35,656 bases of DNA. It comes from Eubacterium sp. GTDB lineage: Bacteria; Bacillota; Clostridia; Lachnospirales; Lachnospiraceae. Under the pieces are notes generated by a model. It saw nothing but the letters and a program-made list of their open reading frames with translations, had not been told where the DNA came from and did no database searches. Position numbers and translations under genes: made by a program. Below are positions 14,959-23,959 of the stretch, piece by piece. Each line of letters opens with the position of its first letter. The stretch's first letter is position 1. The stretch covers positions 1 through 35,656 of the forward strand of contig JAGBBZ010000040.1 of NCBI GenBank assembly GCA_017938215.1. The letters run 5' to 3'.

Positions 14959-15429
14959 TCAATCCCTCGAACACTTCTCCGCATCAATGGCCACCACCAA
15001 CATCAGCGCTCCCAACGCATCCTGCGGATTTGCGACATCAATGATATACGTATCCGTCCAGTTAAAAATTTCCTTGGTCACCACTGCAATATGCTGTCCC
15101 GTTTGACTCGTGATACGATAATCCCACTCTAGAAAATCTCCTTCCACATGCCAGCCATTATAATCAATGTCAAAAGCTGGTGTAAAAAGCGTAAATTCCT
15201 TGCTGATGCATCCCACATAACGATCTCCCAAATAAATCTCAAACTTCGGAAGAAACGTAAGAATTTTCTCCTGCACTCTTCCCAGCTCATTCCCGTAAGC
15301 ATCAAAAATCTTAAGACAATGCCCCCAGGATAATTGCCCCTGCACCGTGTAAACCACGTTGCCAGCTTCATCATATATATCATAGCTATCCAGCCATGAA
15401 AAAAATCTTTGTTTAAATAGTAATCTCAT
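14959..15429 (-). CDS. LURP-one-related (tubby-like fold) protein
   Basis: A 156-residue protein of the LOR/YxjI type. It consists of alternating strands such as MRLLFKQRFFSWLDSYDIYD, VVYTVQGQLSWGHCLKIFD, ELGRVQEKILTFLPKFEIYL and WTDTYIIDVANPQDALGAL, which form the beta-barrel of the tubby C-terminal-like superfamily. Its function in bacteria is unknown; membrane-lipid binding or scramblase-like roles have been proposed for the fold. The ATG at 15429 begins 22 bp after the response-regulator stop, so it is the last gene of the kinase operon. This makes it a candidate output or accessory of that signalling system (inferred). Confidence 0.75.
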   Translation of the reverse strand: MRLLFKQRFFSWLDSYDIYDEAGNVVYTVQGQLSWGHCLKIFDAYGNELGRVQEKILTFLPKFEIYLGDRYVGCISKEFTLFTPAFDIDYNGWHVEGDFLEWDYRITSQTGQHIAVVTKEIFNWTDTYIIDVANPQDALGALMLVVAIDAEKCSRD

Positions 15430-15451
15430 TCCACATCCGCCTTTATCTAAT

Positions 15452-16177
15452 TCATATATGTTTTTCCAACATTTCAAAAATCATTTCTTTGCTTGCCGGC
15501 TTTAACAAATATCCCGCCGGCTTCAACGCTAACACCGCCTCAATGTGTGGTTTGTCTCCTACACCAGTCAAAAATACAACCGGCACATCTTTTGCCTGCT
15601 CCATCTCGCGTATCTGACGCAATGTCTCTTTTCCATCTTGCTCTGGCATTTCATAATCAAGGAAAATGATATCTGGCACTTGCTTTTCAATCATTTCAAG
15701 TGCTTGTGCTCCGGAAGTAGCCATTTTTACATCAAAATTCTCTTTCAACATCGTGTTGAGCACACGTAGTTGCATCGCATTGTCATCTACAAGCAAAATA
15801 CGCTTCTTCGTCGACAATTCCACATCTAACGTCTCACACACCACGTTCAAAATCTCTTCCTTTTCCTGAGCATTCAAACGGCCTAATACATTTTCTTTTG
15901 TCAGATACATATGAAATGGCCTTTCCTCTACTTCTGTTCCAAGACAGATAACCGGCGTTAACGCATATGTACTCGTCAATATCTCGAAGATATCCACACT
16001 ATCTGGGTTAAATTCTGACAAATAAATCAAAACCATCTCCGGCTCAATCAGCTTTAACATGTTTTTAACCATTACTACATTGTCCGCACTCATATGTACC
16101 ACAAAATGTTCGCCAAGATATTTACCCAATTCATTTAAATCTGTTCCTATTTTTCCAATCAACAGAACCTTTTTCAT
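15452..16177 (-). CDS. Two-receiver response regulator without output domain
   Basis: A 241-residue protein. Residues 1-118 resemble a receiver fold but lack the phospho-acceptor: LIYLSEFN stands where D would be. Residues about 126-241 form a complete receiver: DD at 131-132, D174 in FLDYEMPEQDG, T204 and K226 in LLKPAS. There is no DNA-binding, GGDEF or other output domain. Its ATG overlaps the stop of the hybrid kinase (ATGA), with AAGGAG 7 bp upstream, so the pair is translationally coupled. It probably receives phosphate from the kinase's HPt domain and acts by protein-protein contact. Confidence 0.9.
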   Translation of the reverse strand: MKKVLLIGKIGTDLNELGKYLGEHFVVHMSADNVVMVKNMLKLIEPEMVLIYLSEFNPDSVDIFEILTSTYALTPVICLGTEVEERPFHMYLTKENVLGRLNAQEKEEILNVVCETLDVELSTKKRILLVDDNAMQLRVLNTMLKENFDVKMATSGAQALEMIEKQVPDIIFLDYEMPEQDGKETLRQIREMEQAKDVPVVFLTGVGDKPHIEAVLALKPAGYLLKPASKEMIFEMLEKHI

Positions 16178-18681
16178 ACTTTCACTCCTTGCGCTTCATC
16201 TCGTAACGTACTAGTTGTCTCCATTGCCAACCGTGTTTCCAGATTCATCACCTGACCAGCAAGAACGCTTACTAATTGTTGTATGTCATCCGGATACTCA
16301 TAACTTTGAATCTCTCCCATCACTACATCTGCTGTATCATAATCGTCCTGCTCCAAACTCATAGCAAGCATGTCCAAAAGAGCAAGCAACTCTTTCATAT
16401 CCTTCAGCGTTTCTCGCTCCACTTTAGGTAGCAGGATTTCAATTCGTTTCCTATGCTTTGCAATCTCTTCCATCAAAATTGGATGCAAAATCATGATCCG
16501 TTCTGTATCCCCATCACTGGCAGCCACCTCTAACATTCGTGCCAACTTCGATAAGAGCAATGCCCCTACCGTCGCCGCTGTACTCTTCAAAGCATGAACC
16601 TCGATGCGATATTGTTCCGCTGATTCTTTCTGTGTAATCGTATCATTCAGAATCGCTAACTTCTGTTCCAAAGGTTGCAAAGAATGATAAAAATCAATCA
16701 ACGTACTTCGCAGTATTTCTTCACTCTGAAGAACATTTCTCGCATAATCAAAATCAAATTCTTCCAAATCAGGAAGATTATGACTTACTTCTTCTGTCTG
16801 TTTCTGTTCTAATATTGGTTCACTTCTTTGAATCAACGCTTCCGGCATATAATCCAGTATCATCTGATCCAATTTTTCCGGTACAATCGGCTTCGAAAGG
16901 AAGTCATCAAATCCTTCGTTGAGATAATTTTCCTTTGCACCCGCGATGGCATTGGCAGTCAGCATAATTACCGGTACACCTTCGCACAAGCTTTGTTCCC
17001 TCATGGCATGGAGCGTTTCAATTCCATCCATTTCCGGCATCATGTGATCCAAGAAAATCAGATCAAAGTTCTGCTCCCTCATCATCTCTAATGAAACACT
17101 TCCACCTTCGGCCTCAAACACTTGTATCTTTGTCTCTTTTAGTAAATTCCGAAATACTCTTCGATTGATTGCATTATCATCCACCACCAAAACCTTAGCA
17201 TCAGGTGCCGTGTAGGCCACCTCATACTTATAATCGGCTGCCTCTTGAAGAACACGTTTACTAAAATCACCAAGTGGCTCTTCGTTTACAATCTTCTGTA
17301 CAAGTTCAAAAGAAAACTCACTTCCTTCTCCGTACTCGCTCTTCACTTCAAGCTCGCTTCCCATTAACCGTAGCAACTGCACCGTTATGGTCATTCCCAT
17401 TCCCGTACCTTCGATATGACGATTTTCCTTCTCATTAATTCGATCAAATTTTGAAAATAATTTCCCTAAATCTTCTTCTTTTATGCCCTTTCCGGTATCT
17501 TTTACCACACAACAAAGAACGGCATTATCTCCTTCTTTTCTGCTTGTAATACGAAGTGTCACCGTTCCCTTTGGAGTATACTTCACACCATTCGTAAGAA
17601 GATTTACCAGCACCTGCTTAATTCGAATATCATCTCCATAATATCCTCTAGGAATGGATGGATCAATATCAAAAATCAAGTTTAATCCCTTTTCCTTTGC
17701 TCTTACCTGAATCATATTATAAATATCATTGAGCAAACTACTGATTTCATAATTAACAGGGATAATCTCCATTTTACCAGATTCAATCTTCGCCGAATCC
17801 AAAATATCATTGATAATGCTCAATAAAGAATTCGCCGAACTCTTGATGTCATGTGCATATTTTTTTGTCTCCGGCTCCTTACTTTCACGAAGGATCGTTT
17901 CATTCATCCCAAGCACCGCATTAATCGGCGTACGAATTTCGTGGGACATCTTTGCCAAAAAGTCAGACTTCGCACGGTTCGCTTCCTCTGCCGCAATCTT
18001 TGCTTGCTCCAACTGATTGGTCAGCTGTGCCTTTTCCAAACTTCCGTTGATAATATCAAAGATGTTATTACATACAGATGAAATCGCAATATAAATCATA
18101 CAACGAGGTGCCACGTAAAAGAGCGCCAAATTAACGGCTGGATTTGAATTTACTTCGGTCAAGGTAAATTGTCCATTTACAACATAATCCTGCACTCGGT
18201 CACAAGTCAGCAAAGCCATATTGGCATCGCATAATCCAAAATAGTATCCGCCATACACAATAAAGATTGTACTAATCACCGTCAACACATAGGTATACCG
18301 CATCACTCGCTTGGAAGAATACAAGATTGCATACAAAAACGGAAGTACACTCGTCAATACTACATGATACGTAATATATACTCCCATAAAGGTATATACC
18401 AACGTGGCTGCAAACAAGATGAAATATTTTGCCTTTTCATCCGACAAAGAAATAATTCTCGTCACGATAAGAACCACCACGTAAGTTGTCAGTGAGGCAA
18501 CAAATCCATTGAACATTACTGTTTTATTAATGATAAATACGTTCAACAGATTCAAAATAAATGCAATGATATATATTACGATAGACACCGTAAAACATTG
18601 CAACACATATTTATTCGCGGTAAGTTCCTTGTCTGTTACATACGCAGATATGCCTTGGATTTCCTTTTGCTCCCTTTTCAT
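16174..18681 (-). CDS. Membrane hybrid histidine kinase with receiver and HPt domains
   Basis: An 835-residue phosphorelay protein. Residues about 25-205 hold several membrane helices. A short coiled region (215-238) leads to HisKA with H247 in MSHEIRTP. The ATPase domain has N360/N364 (NLLTN), DTGKGI and GTGMGM. A receiver (about 495-610) has DD at 501-502, D545 in FLDHMMPEMDG, T575 and K597. A C-terminal HPt domain carries H696 in VHALKSTAATVG. A helical tail ends the protein. Phosphate can therefore travel His-Asp-His inside one protein and then to the coupled response regulator. The signal is unknown, because the membrane region carries no named sensor domain that I recognise. The start at 18681 has GAGGGATGG upstream, and a TACAAT promoter lies about 70 bp upstream. 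Confidence 0.93.
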   Translation of the reverse strand: MKREQKEIQGISAYVTDKELTANKYVLQCFTVSIVIYIIAFILNLLNVFIINKTVMFNGFVASLTTYVVVLIVTRIISLSDEKAKYFILFAATLVYTFMGVYITYHVVLTSVLPFLYAILYSSKRVMRYTYVLTVISTIFIVYGGYYFGLCDANMALLTCDRVQDYVVNGQFTLTEVNSNPAVNLALFYVAPRCMIYIAISSVCNNIFDIINGSLEKAQLTNQLEQAKIAAEEANRAKSDFLAKMSHEIRTPINAVLGMNETILRESKEPETKKYAHDIKSSANSLLSIINDILDSAKIESGKMEIIPVNYEISSLLNDIYNMIQVRAKEKGLNLIFDIDPSIPRGYYGDDIRIKQVLVNLLTNGVKYTPKGTVTLRITSRKEGDNAVLCCVVKDTGKGIKEEDLGKLFSKFDRINEKENRHIEGTGMGMTITVQLLRLMGSELEVKSEYGEGSEFSFELVQKIVNEEPLGDFSKRVLQEAADYKYEVAYTAPDAKVLVVDDNAINRRVFRNLLKETKIQVFEAEGGSVSLEMMREQNFDLIFLDHMMPEMDGIETLHAMREQSLCEGVPVIMLTANAIAGAKENYLNEGFDDFLSKPIVPEKLDQMILDYMPEALIQRSEPILEQKQTEEVSHNLPDLEEFDFDYARNVLQSEEILRSTLIDFYHSLQPLEQKLAILNDTITQKESAEQYRIEVHALKSTAATVGALLLSKLARMLEVAASDGDTERIMILHPILMEEIAKHRKRIEILLPKVERETLKDMKELLALLDMLAMSLEQDDYDTADVVMGEIQSYEYPDDIQQLVSVLAGQVMNLETRLAMETTSTLRDEAQGVKV

Positions 18682-18752
18682 AATCCATCCCTCGATTCCT
18701 TAGAATTGTAAATCCCACCCTAGTATGTTACTCATTCACAACTCTACCCTAT

Positions 18753-18781
18753 ATTGTACCACATATTCTTGAATCTGAGAA
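18753..18781 (-). promoter_or_regulatory. Promoter of the hybrid kinase operon
   Basis: Minus-strand TTCTCA (18781-18776), a 17-bp spacer and TACAAT (18758-18753), with an extended TGG before the -10. The -35 is weak. No clear terminator separates it from the mutS2-like gene, so read-through is possible. Confidence 0.5.
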
Positions 18782-18792
18782 GTTTTTTCTAC

Positions 18793-20703
18793 CTATTCAT
18801 CGTCCCATTCTATCATCTCTCCTTCCATATATTTTCGTCCCATATGATGATGCATTTTGCGCTGCTCCACTGTGTCAAATACAATCGAAAAGTCGTAGTT
18901 TTCTGGGTACAATTGTTCCGCTGGCACGTGAAGTTTTACTCGTTTATGATTGATCCAGATTTTTTTCTTTTGAAGTTGCACTTGTAGGACACCCTTTTCC
19001 TCCGCCACTTTACACACAATTCCAATCTTTTTATCCGGATACACCATGACACTGTCACCACGTTTGTATTCCATCTGTTTCACGATTTTCTTTTTCTTCT
19101 CTTTCCGAATGCGAGGGGAAGCTATTTTCTTACGTGCCACGTCCTCGTCTACCTCCAGCAATTGAATGTCATACTCTTTTCCATAGGCTTCTTCTGCCGC
19201 CCTCTTTAGCATAGAAACCGGCATTCCCAGCCTTCTGGCAATGTAAAACGCACAACTTTCTCCCGCCGCACCGATTTCCATTCGATACAATGGCTTCAGA
19301 TTCTCTTTATCAAATGCCATGCAAGCATTCACGATTCCTTCCGTCCGATTGGCATAATTCTTTACCTCCGGATAATGAGTTGTCACCAAGAAAAATGCAC
19401 CACTCTTTTTTAATTCTTCCAATATCGCCACCGCGATTCCCATGCCTTCCTGTGGATCCGTACCAGAACCAAGTTCATCCATAATAACCAAGCTTTCTTC
19501 ATTTACCGATTGCAAAATATCTAGGACATTGGTAATATGCGCCGAAAATGTTGATAGATTTTCTGAGATATTTTGCCCATCTCCGATATCGCACAGAAAA
19601 TTGCTATGCATGCATATTTCTGCTCCTTTTGCACACACATGAAGCCCCATTTGTGCCATCAGACAATTCAGCGCCACCGTTTTCAAGGCAACTGTTTTTC
19701 CACCAGTGTTCGGTCCCGTAATGACGATTCCTTGTGTACCATCACCAATTTTGAATTGCAACGGAACACAAGTTTTTTTCTCCATTAATGGATGACGCGC
19801 CTCGTTTAAAACAATTCTTCGTTCTTTTGTAATCTGCGGTTCACAAGCATCCAGTTCCAGACTCAATTTTCCTTTTGAGAAAATGAAATCCAATTTCTCC
19901 AGTAGTATGATGTCCTCTCTTATTCGTTCAGCGACCTCTGCGATTTGTGCCGTTAATTCATACAAAATCCGACGTACTTCATTTTCTTCTTCCAACTGTA
20001 AAAACTGAAGTTCTTCATAGTATTTTGCACAGGCAGTCGGTTCCATGAAAACGGTGGCACCGGAAGAAGATTGCCCCATAACAGTTCCTGCAATTTTATA
20101 TTTGTACTCCGTTTTCACCGGGATACACATGTGCCCATTTCGCATGGTACTAAAGTTGTCAGCCATATACGACTTATTGGAACGAATGGCCGCATCTGCT
20201 CGTTCTTTCATCTTGTCTTCTGCCAGTGTAATATGATAGCGAAGATCTTGCAAATACTTCGATGCGTGATCACTCACTGTTTCATTTACAATCGTCACCG
20301 AAATAGCTTCTCGTAGTTCACTGAAAATCTCTAGGTTTTCCGCATAATATGCCAATGATATTTCATAATTCTGACCACGCTCCAGATAAGACTTCATTCG
20401 GCTTATTGTAATGAGAGCACTTTCAATCTTTAACAAATCATCGATATAAAGGCACTCTCCTCGCTCCGAAGCTGCCAGCAATTCTCCGATTCCACTTAAG
20501 GATTCCAAAGGTGGATTTCCGCATTTTTCAATCAGCTCTCGACTTTCCGAAGTTTCTCGCATCCTAGCTTTTAATTCTGTCTCCGACAAGTAGGGAATAA
20601 ATTCTGTGATTTTCCGCTTTACTGTCTCATTTCGAGCGTATGACTGCCACATTTCTTTTATCTTATCTAATTCTATTGTTTGTTCAATTTTATTTACATT
20701 CAT
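18793..20703 (-). CDS. MutS2-like ATPase lacking the Smr nuclease domain
   Basis: A 636-residue protein of the MutS2 branch. Residues about 1-310 are the core/lever and clamp regions. The ATPase domain follows, with Walker A GPNTGGKT (330-337), the MutS-family segment DGQNISENLSTFSAHI (about 375-390) and Walker B LVIMDELGSGTD (405-416), then TTHYPEVKNYA. The C-terminus (about 515-636) is Lys-rich, with a small KOW-like beta segment (RGDSVMVYPDKKIGIVCK). Full MutS2 proteins are about 780 residues and end in an Smr endonuclease domain, which is absent here, so this is a short paralogue. MutS2 acts in recombination suppression or in rescue of collided ribosomes; which applies here is unknown. 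The long folded leader upstream suggests controlled expression. Confidence 0.88.
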   Translation of the reverse strand: MNVNKIEQTIELDKIKEMWQSYARNETVKRKITEFIPYLSETELKARMRETSESRELIEKCGNPPLESLSGIGELLAASERGECLYIDDLLKIESALITISRMKSYLERGQNYEISLAYYAENLEIFSELREAISVTIVNETVSDHASKYLQDLRYHITLAEDKMKERADAAIRSNKSYMADNFSTMRNGHMCIPVKTEYKYKIAGTVMGQSSSGATVFMEPTACAKYYEELQFLQLEEENEVRRILYELTAQIAEVAERIREDIILLEKLDFIFSKGKLSLELDACEPQITKERRIVLNEARHPLMEKKTCVPLQFKIGDGTQGIVITGPNTGGKTVALKTVALNCLMAQMGLHVCAKGAEICMHSNFLCDIGDGQNISENLSTFSAHITNVLDILQSVNEESLVIMDELGSGTDPQEGMGIAVAILEELKKSGAFFLVTTHYPEVKNYANRTEGIVNACMAFDKENLKPLYRMEIGAAGESCAFYIARRLGMPVSMLKRAAEEAYGKEYDIQLLEVDEDVARKKIASPRIRKEKKKKIVKQMEYKRGDSVMVYPDKKIGIVCKVAEEKGVLQVQLQKKKIWINHKRVKLHVPAEQLYPENYDFSIVFDTVEQRKMHHHMGRKYMEGEMIEWDDE

Positions 20704-20796
20704 TTTGGGTTCTCCATTCTACTGTAATTCGGGTACAAGTCGCCCTCCATCTTACAGTGCGCTTCTTAAGCTGTGGACACGGCTTTCGCCTAACAA

Positions 20797-20828
20797 CGCA
20801 AAAAGAAGCATGCCAAATGGCATACTTC
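20797..20828 (-). terminator. Terminator-like hairpin inside the mutS2-like leader
   Basis: Minus-strand GAAGTATGCCA pairs with TGGCATGCTTC (20828-20818 with 20815-20805), followed by TTTTTG. It lies downstream of both promoters and about 95 bp before the coding region, so it would stop transcription before mutS2 unless bypassed. Confidence 0.7.
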
Positions 20829-20845
20829 CCCGAATTTCGAACGCT

Positions 20846-20874
20846 ATTCTAAAGAAATTGTACACATTTTGCAA
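20846..20874 (-). promoter_or_regulatory. Promoter P2 in the mutS2-like leader
   Basis: Minus-strand TTGCAA (20874-20869), 17 bp and TAGAAT (20851-20846). It lies just upstream of the terminator hairpin. Confidence 0.5.
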
Positions 20875-20938
20875 GATAAAGGGTAGACTTCGCCCTTGGT
20901 GTTTTCGTTTCCATCAAGCGATCATCTACTGCAACGAT

Positions 20939-20974
20939 TTAGTTCGCAGATTCCTCATTTCTCACAATTAACAT
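20939..20974 (-). CDS. 11-codon possible leader peptide
   Basis: ATG at 20974, with AAGGAG 8 bp upstream, reads MLIVRNEESAN and stops. The strong RBS, the promoter P1 just upstream and the terminator hairpin downstream fit a leader peptide. It could equally be the start of a decayed gene. It has no homologue that I recognise. Confidence 0.35.
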   Translation of the reverse strand: MLIVRNEESAN

Positions 20975-21005
20975 ACAATTATCTCCTTATCTCTTATTTT
21001 TGTCC

Positions 21006-21034
21006 ATCATATCACAGGAATTTGGCTCTGTCAA
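21006..21034 (-). promoter_or_regulatory. Promoter P1 of the mutS2-like leader
   Basis: Minus-strand TTGACA (21034-21029), 17 bp and TATGAT (21011-21006), with an extended TGA. It starts 9 bp after the stop of the upstream lipoprotein gene. Confidence 0.75.
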
Positions 21035-21042
21035 TGACAGAA

Positions 21043-22677
21043 TTAGAATTGGGGACGGACACCACGCCCATCGCCGGGACCTCTTCCCGCGCCAGGATCT
21101 CCTTTCTTTTCGAAGCCACCTCGGAAACCACCGCCAAATCCACCGCCAGATTCGCCTTCTGTTACCGCCATTTTATCTTGTGATATTTCAACACTTTCGT
21201 CATTGATCTTCAGTGTATATTTCTGCCCTTTTTTTAACTCCGGACTGCTAAATACAATCGATGAACCATCCTTCTTTGTCTTATACGAATATATCGACTT
21301 TCCTTTTGCATCGCAAATCTCAACCTGGCTCCCTGCTACAATCGTCTCTGTATGATTATAGCAAAAGGAAGCCTGTGTGGAGCTGTCATCAAAGCTTTCT
21401 GCCATTCCGGCTGCCCCAAGTGCAAGTACTGTTCCACCCGTTACACGACAAAAACCGCCATTCTCTGTACCAATGTCCAATGCTCCATTTCCACTACTCA
21501 CAGGACCATCCACAACGATTTCTCCGCCCTCGATCAGCAACTCGCCATTGGAATCCAAACCATCCCCCTCCGAATCCACGTGAACCGTACCACCATAGAT
21601 AGAAAGCTGTGGTGTTTCCTCGGTGGTTTTCGTGGAACCGCCACCAGGTCCACCCCCCATATTGTTCTGGCCACCATAAGCGTTCATACCATCATCATAA
21701 GATACAAGATCCACGGTTCCTTTGTGAATGAAAATACGATTCGCCTCCAATCCTTCATTGGACTTCGTGATTTGAACGGAACCATCTTTTATCGTAAGAT
21801 TCTTTTCAGCATGCATTCCGTCATCCCCCGTGGATAACGACACTTTCCCTTGTTCCAGTACAATATCTGCATCCGCATGGATGGCGTCATCCTGTGCATC
21901 TACCGTTATCTCGCCACCAGTAATCGTACAAGTGCCTGTACATTTTATCCCTTTTGTACTAATGGTATTTTCTTCTTCCTCCATATCCCATGACATATCC
22001 GGCCCCCCTCGTTGTTCAAAGGTAGGAACTTCCACAGATGTACTTCCTTCTCCTGTGGATATCCCAATGACACCACCGGCAATCGTTAGATTTCCTTCTG
22101 CTACCATCGCATCCGACGCCGATGTAATATCATACTCACCGGACTCAACGGTCAGATTTTTTTGTGCTTTTATTCCATCATTGAGGTAGCCATTTACTTT
22201 TAATACCCCATTTCCTTTCAATGTCAAATCCGTTTTTACAAATAAGGCTGCACCTGTGGCTTCCTCCGTCACCTGACTCCCCTCTTTTCCTGAAACAAGT
22301 ACATTCTCGGTTCCATCTTCCAGTACAATGGTAGCTGATTTCGCTGTTTTAATTTCAATCGGTTCTTTCTCTTCATTCGTCAAGTTCAGCCCCTTCAAAC
22401 GCAACGTTACTGCTGCCTCTGTATCTGCTTCCACTTTAATTCGCCCCTTCTGTGCGTTACCGGAAACCGTATAATCACCGCCTTGGGAAATCGTCACCGT
22501 CGTTCCATCCACCGATACACCGCCTCCGGAAACCGCTACCGAATTATTTTGAAAACGAATCTCCGCTTCTGCTCCCTCGGGGAACGATTTCACCACATTT
22601 TCCTGCTGACAGGACGCAAGTCCCAAAAAAACCACCGTCAATGCTCCAACCATGGCAAAACATTTTTTCTTACTCAT
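21043..22677 (-). CDS. Cthe_2159-like carbohydrate-binding beta-helix lipoprotein
   Basis: A 544-residue exported lipoprotein whose signal peptide ends LGLASC. The body repeats short beta-helix turns such as GDYTVSGNAQKGRIKVEAD, LNDGIKAQKNLTVESGEYDI, DDAIHADADIVLEQG, DDGMHAEKNLTIKDGSVQI and GDGLDSNGELLIEGGEIVVDG. This is typical of the Cthe_2159 family, a calcium-dependent polygalacturonate/cellulose-binding fold. The C-terminus is a Gly/Arg-rich tail (GGFGGGFRGGFEKKGDPG and on). The ATG at 22677 has GGAG 6 bp upstream. In related bacteria such proteins often neighbour CotH proteins, VTC polyphosphate polymerases and DUF4956 proteins; here CotH genes are in the same window but not adjacent. 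The MocR gene is transcribed divergently. Confidence 0.85.
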   Translation of the reverse strand: MSKKKCFAMVGALTVVFLGLASCQQENVVKSFPEGAEAEIRFQNNSVAVSGGGVSVDGTTVTISQGGDYTVSGNAQKGRIKVEADTEAAVTLRLKGLNLTNEEKEPIEIKTAKSATIVLEDGTENVLVSGKEGSQVTEEATGAALFVKTDLTLKGNGVLKVNGYLNDGIKAQKNLTVESGEYDITSASDAMVAEGNLTIAGGVIGISTGEGSTSVEVPTFEQRGGPDMSWDMEEEENTISTKGIKCTGTCTITGGEITVDAQDDAIHADADIVLEQGKVSLSTGDDGMHAEKNLTIKDGSVQITKSNEGLEANRIFIHKGTVDLVSYDDGMNAYGGQNNMGGGPGGGSTKTTEETPQLSIYGGTVHVDSEGDGLDSNGELLIEGGEIVVDGPVSSGNGALDIGTENGGFCRVTGGTVLALGAAGMAESFDDSSTQASFCYNHTETIVAGSQVEICDAKGKSIYSYKTKKDGSSIVFSSPELKKGQKYTLKINDESVEISQDKMAVTEGESGGGFGGGFRGGFEKKGDPGAGRGPGDGRGVRPQF

Positions 22678-22693
22678 GCTATTCTCCATTTCT

Positions 22694-22722
22694 TTGACAA
22701 ATTATGTTTCTCGTATTACAAT
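22694..22722 (+). promoter_or_regulatory. Promoter of the MocR-pdxK pair
   Basis: TTGACA (22694-22699), a 17-bp spacer and TACAAT (22717-22722), near consensus, in the 92-bp divergent gap between the lipoprotein and MocR genes. Confidence 0.8.
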
Positions 22723-22769
22723 AATCTGGTATTATAAAAATAATCATAAAAGGAGTTTTGATATATCCA

Positions 22770-23900
22770 ATGAAGTATCATATTCAGGAGGACAAGAAAA
22801 CCTCTGCCTATTTACAACTATATCAGCAACTGCGAACGGACATTATAAACGGGGTCTATCCGCATGGCACAAAACTTCCTTCCAAGCGTATTCTAGCAAA
22901 AGAATGTGGAGTAAGTGTGATCACCACCGAACATTCCTACTCCATTCTTTGTGATGAAGGATACATTGAGGCACGAGAGCGTAGCGGATACTTTGTCATT
23001 TACCGAGAAAGCGATTTTCTTTCCGTGGGAGAATCCTTTCCACCCGCACCGGCTCATGTTGGAACTCATCATAATGTCGACACTGAATTTCCATTCACGG
23101 TTTTGGCCAAAACCATGAGAAAAATCTTGCTGGACTACGGAGATGATATTCTCATCAAATCCCCAAACCAAGGCTGCCCGGAATTACAACAAGCACTCTC
23201 TTCCTACTTAGCCCGAAGCAATGGTATCGAAGTAAAGCCGGAGCAAATCATCATCGGATCCGGAGCAGAATATCTATACAATCTTATTGTCCAGTTACTT
23301 GGAAAACATCGTGTTTTTGCACTGGAAGATCCGTGCTACGACAAAATTCAAAAGGTGTATCGTGCTTGCGGAATCCAATACGATTTGCTGAAACTCGGAC
23401 ACGACGGCATTCGGACATCGGCCTTAGAACATACTACCGCATCCGTTCTTCATGTTACACCATTCCACAGTTTTCCCAGCAATGTTACTGCCAGTGCTTC
23501 AAAGAAAACGGAATATATCCAATGGGCCCAAAAACGTGGGGGAATCCTGATCGAAGATAACTATGATTCTGAACTGACCATTTCCCGTAAAGCAGAAGAT
23601 CCCATTTATTCCCTTGCTCCCGAAGGAACGGTAATTTATCTTAATACTTTTTCCAAAACCATTGCTCCTTCCATTCGTGTGGGGTATATGGTATTGCCAG
23701 AAAATCTGGTTACGAAGTTTCAACAAAAATTGGGCTTCTATTCTTGTACCGTCCCGATTTTCGAGCAATACGTTCTTGCTGAACTCATTAACAATGGAGA
23801 TTTCGAACGTCATATTAACCGAATTCGCCGTACCAGACGAAAAGCCAAAGAAGAAAGCGCGCATTCTGGTCATATAGAAAAGTCCCGATCTGGTCATTAA
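22770..23900 (+). pseudogene. MocR/PdxR-type regulator, C-terminally truncated
   Basis: A 376-residue GntR-aminotransferase fusion. Residues about 1-75 are the winged HTH (YLQLYQQLRTDIINGVYPHG, LPSKRILAKECGVS). The fold-type I aminotransferase part has EDNYDSE with the pyridine Asp, and the PLP lysine in NTFSKTIAPSIRVGY. Full MocR proteins are about 460-480 residues. This one leaves the family after HINRIRRTRRK and ends AKEESAHSGHIEKSRSGH, so about 80 residues, including the carboxylate-binding Arg region, are missing. No frame downstream restores them, which indicates a deletion. DNA binding may survive, but PLP sensing is doubtful. The start at 22770 is distant (14 bp) from AGGAG; a TTG at 22758 is too close. 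The next gene is its likely target, a pyridoxine-pathway kinase. Confidence 0.75.
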
Positions 23901-23959
23901 CACAATACCAAAATCGATATACACTAAGGTCAACATAACAATAAAGGAGACTTCAAATC

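Larger units (their letters stand above)
20704..21042 (-). promoter_or_regulatory. Long structured leader of the mutS2-like gene
   Basis: These 339 bp hold no large gene. Read on the minus strand they contain, in order, promoter P1, an 11-codon ORF with a strong RBS, promoter P2, a terminator hairpin, a GGC-GAAA-GCC hairpin and an RBS-proximal 7-bp stem TTACAGT/ACTGTAA (20752-20758, 20721-20727), then GAATGGAGAA before the ATG. The order suits attenuation or a repeat element carrying its own signals. Confidence 0.5.
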
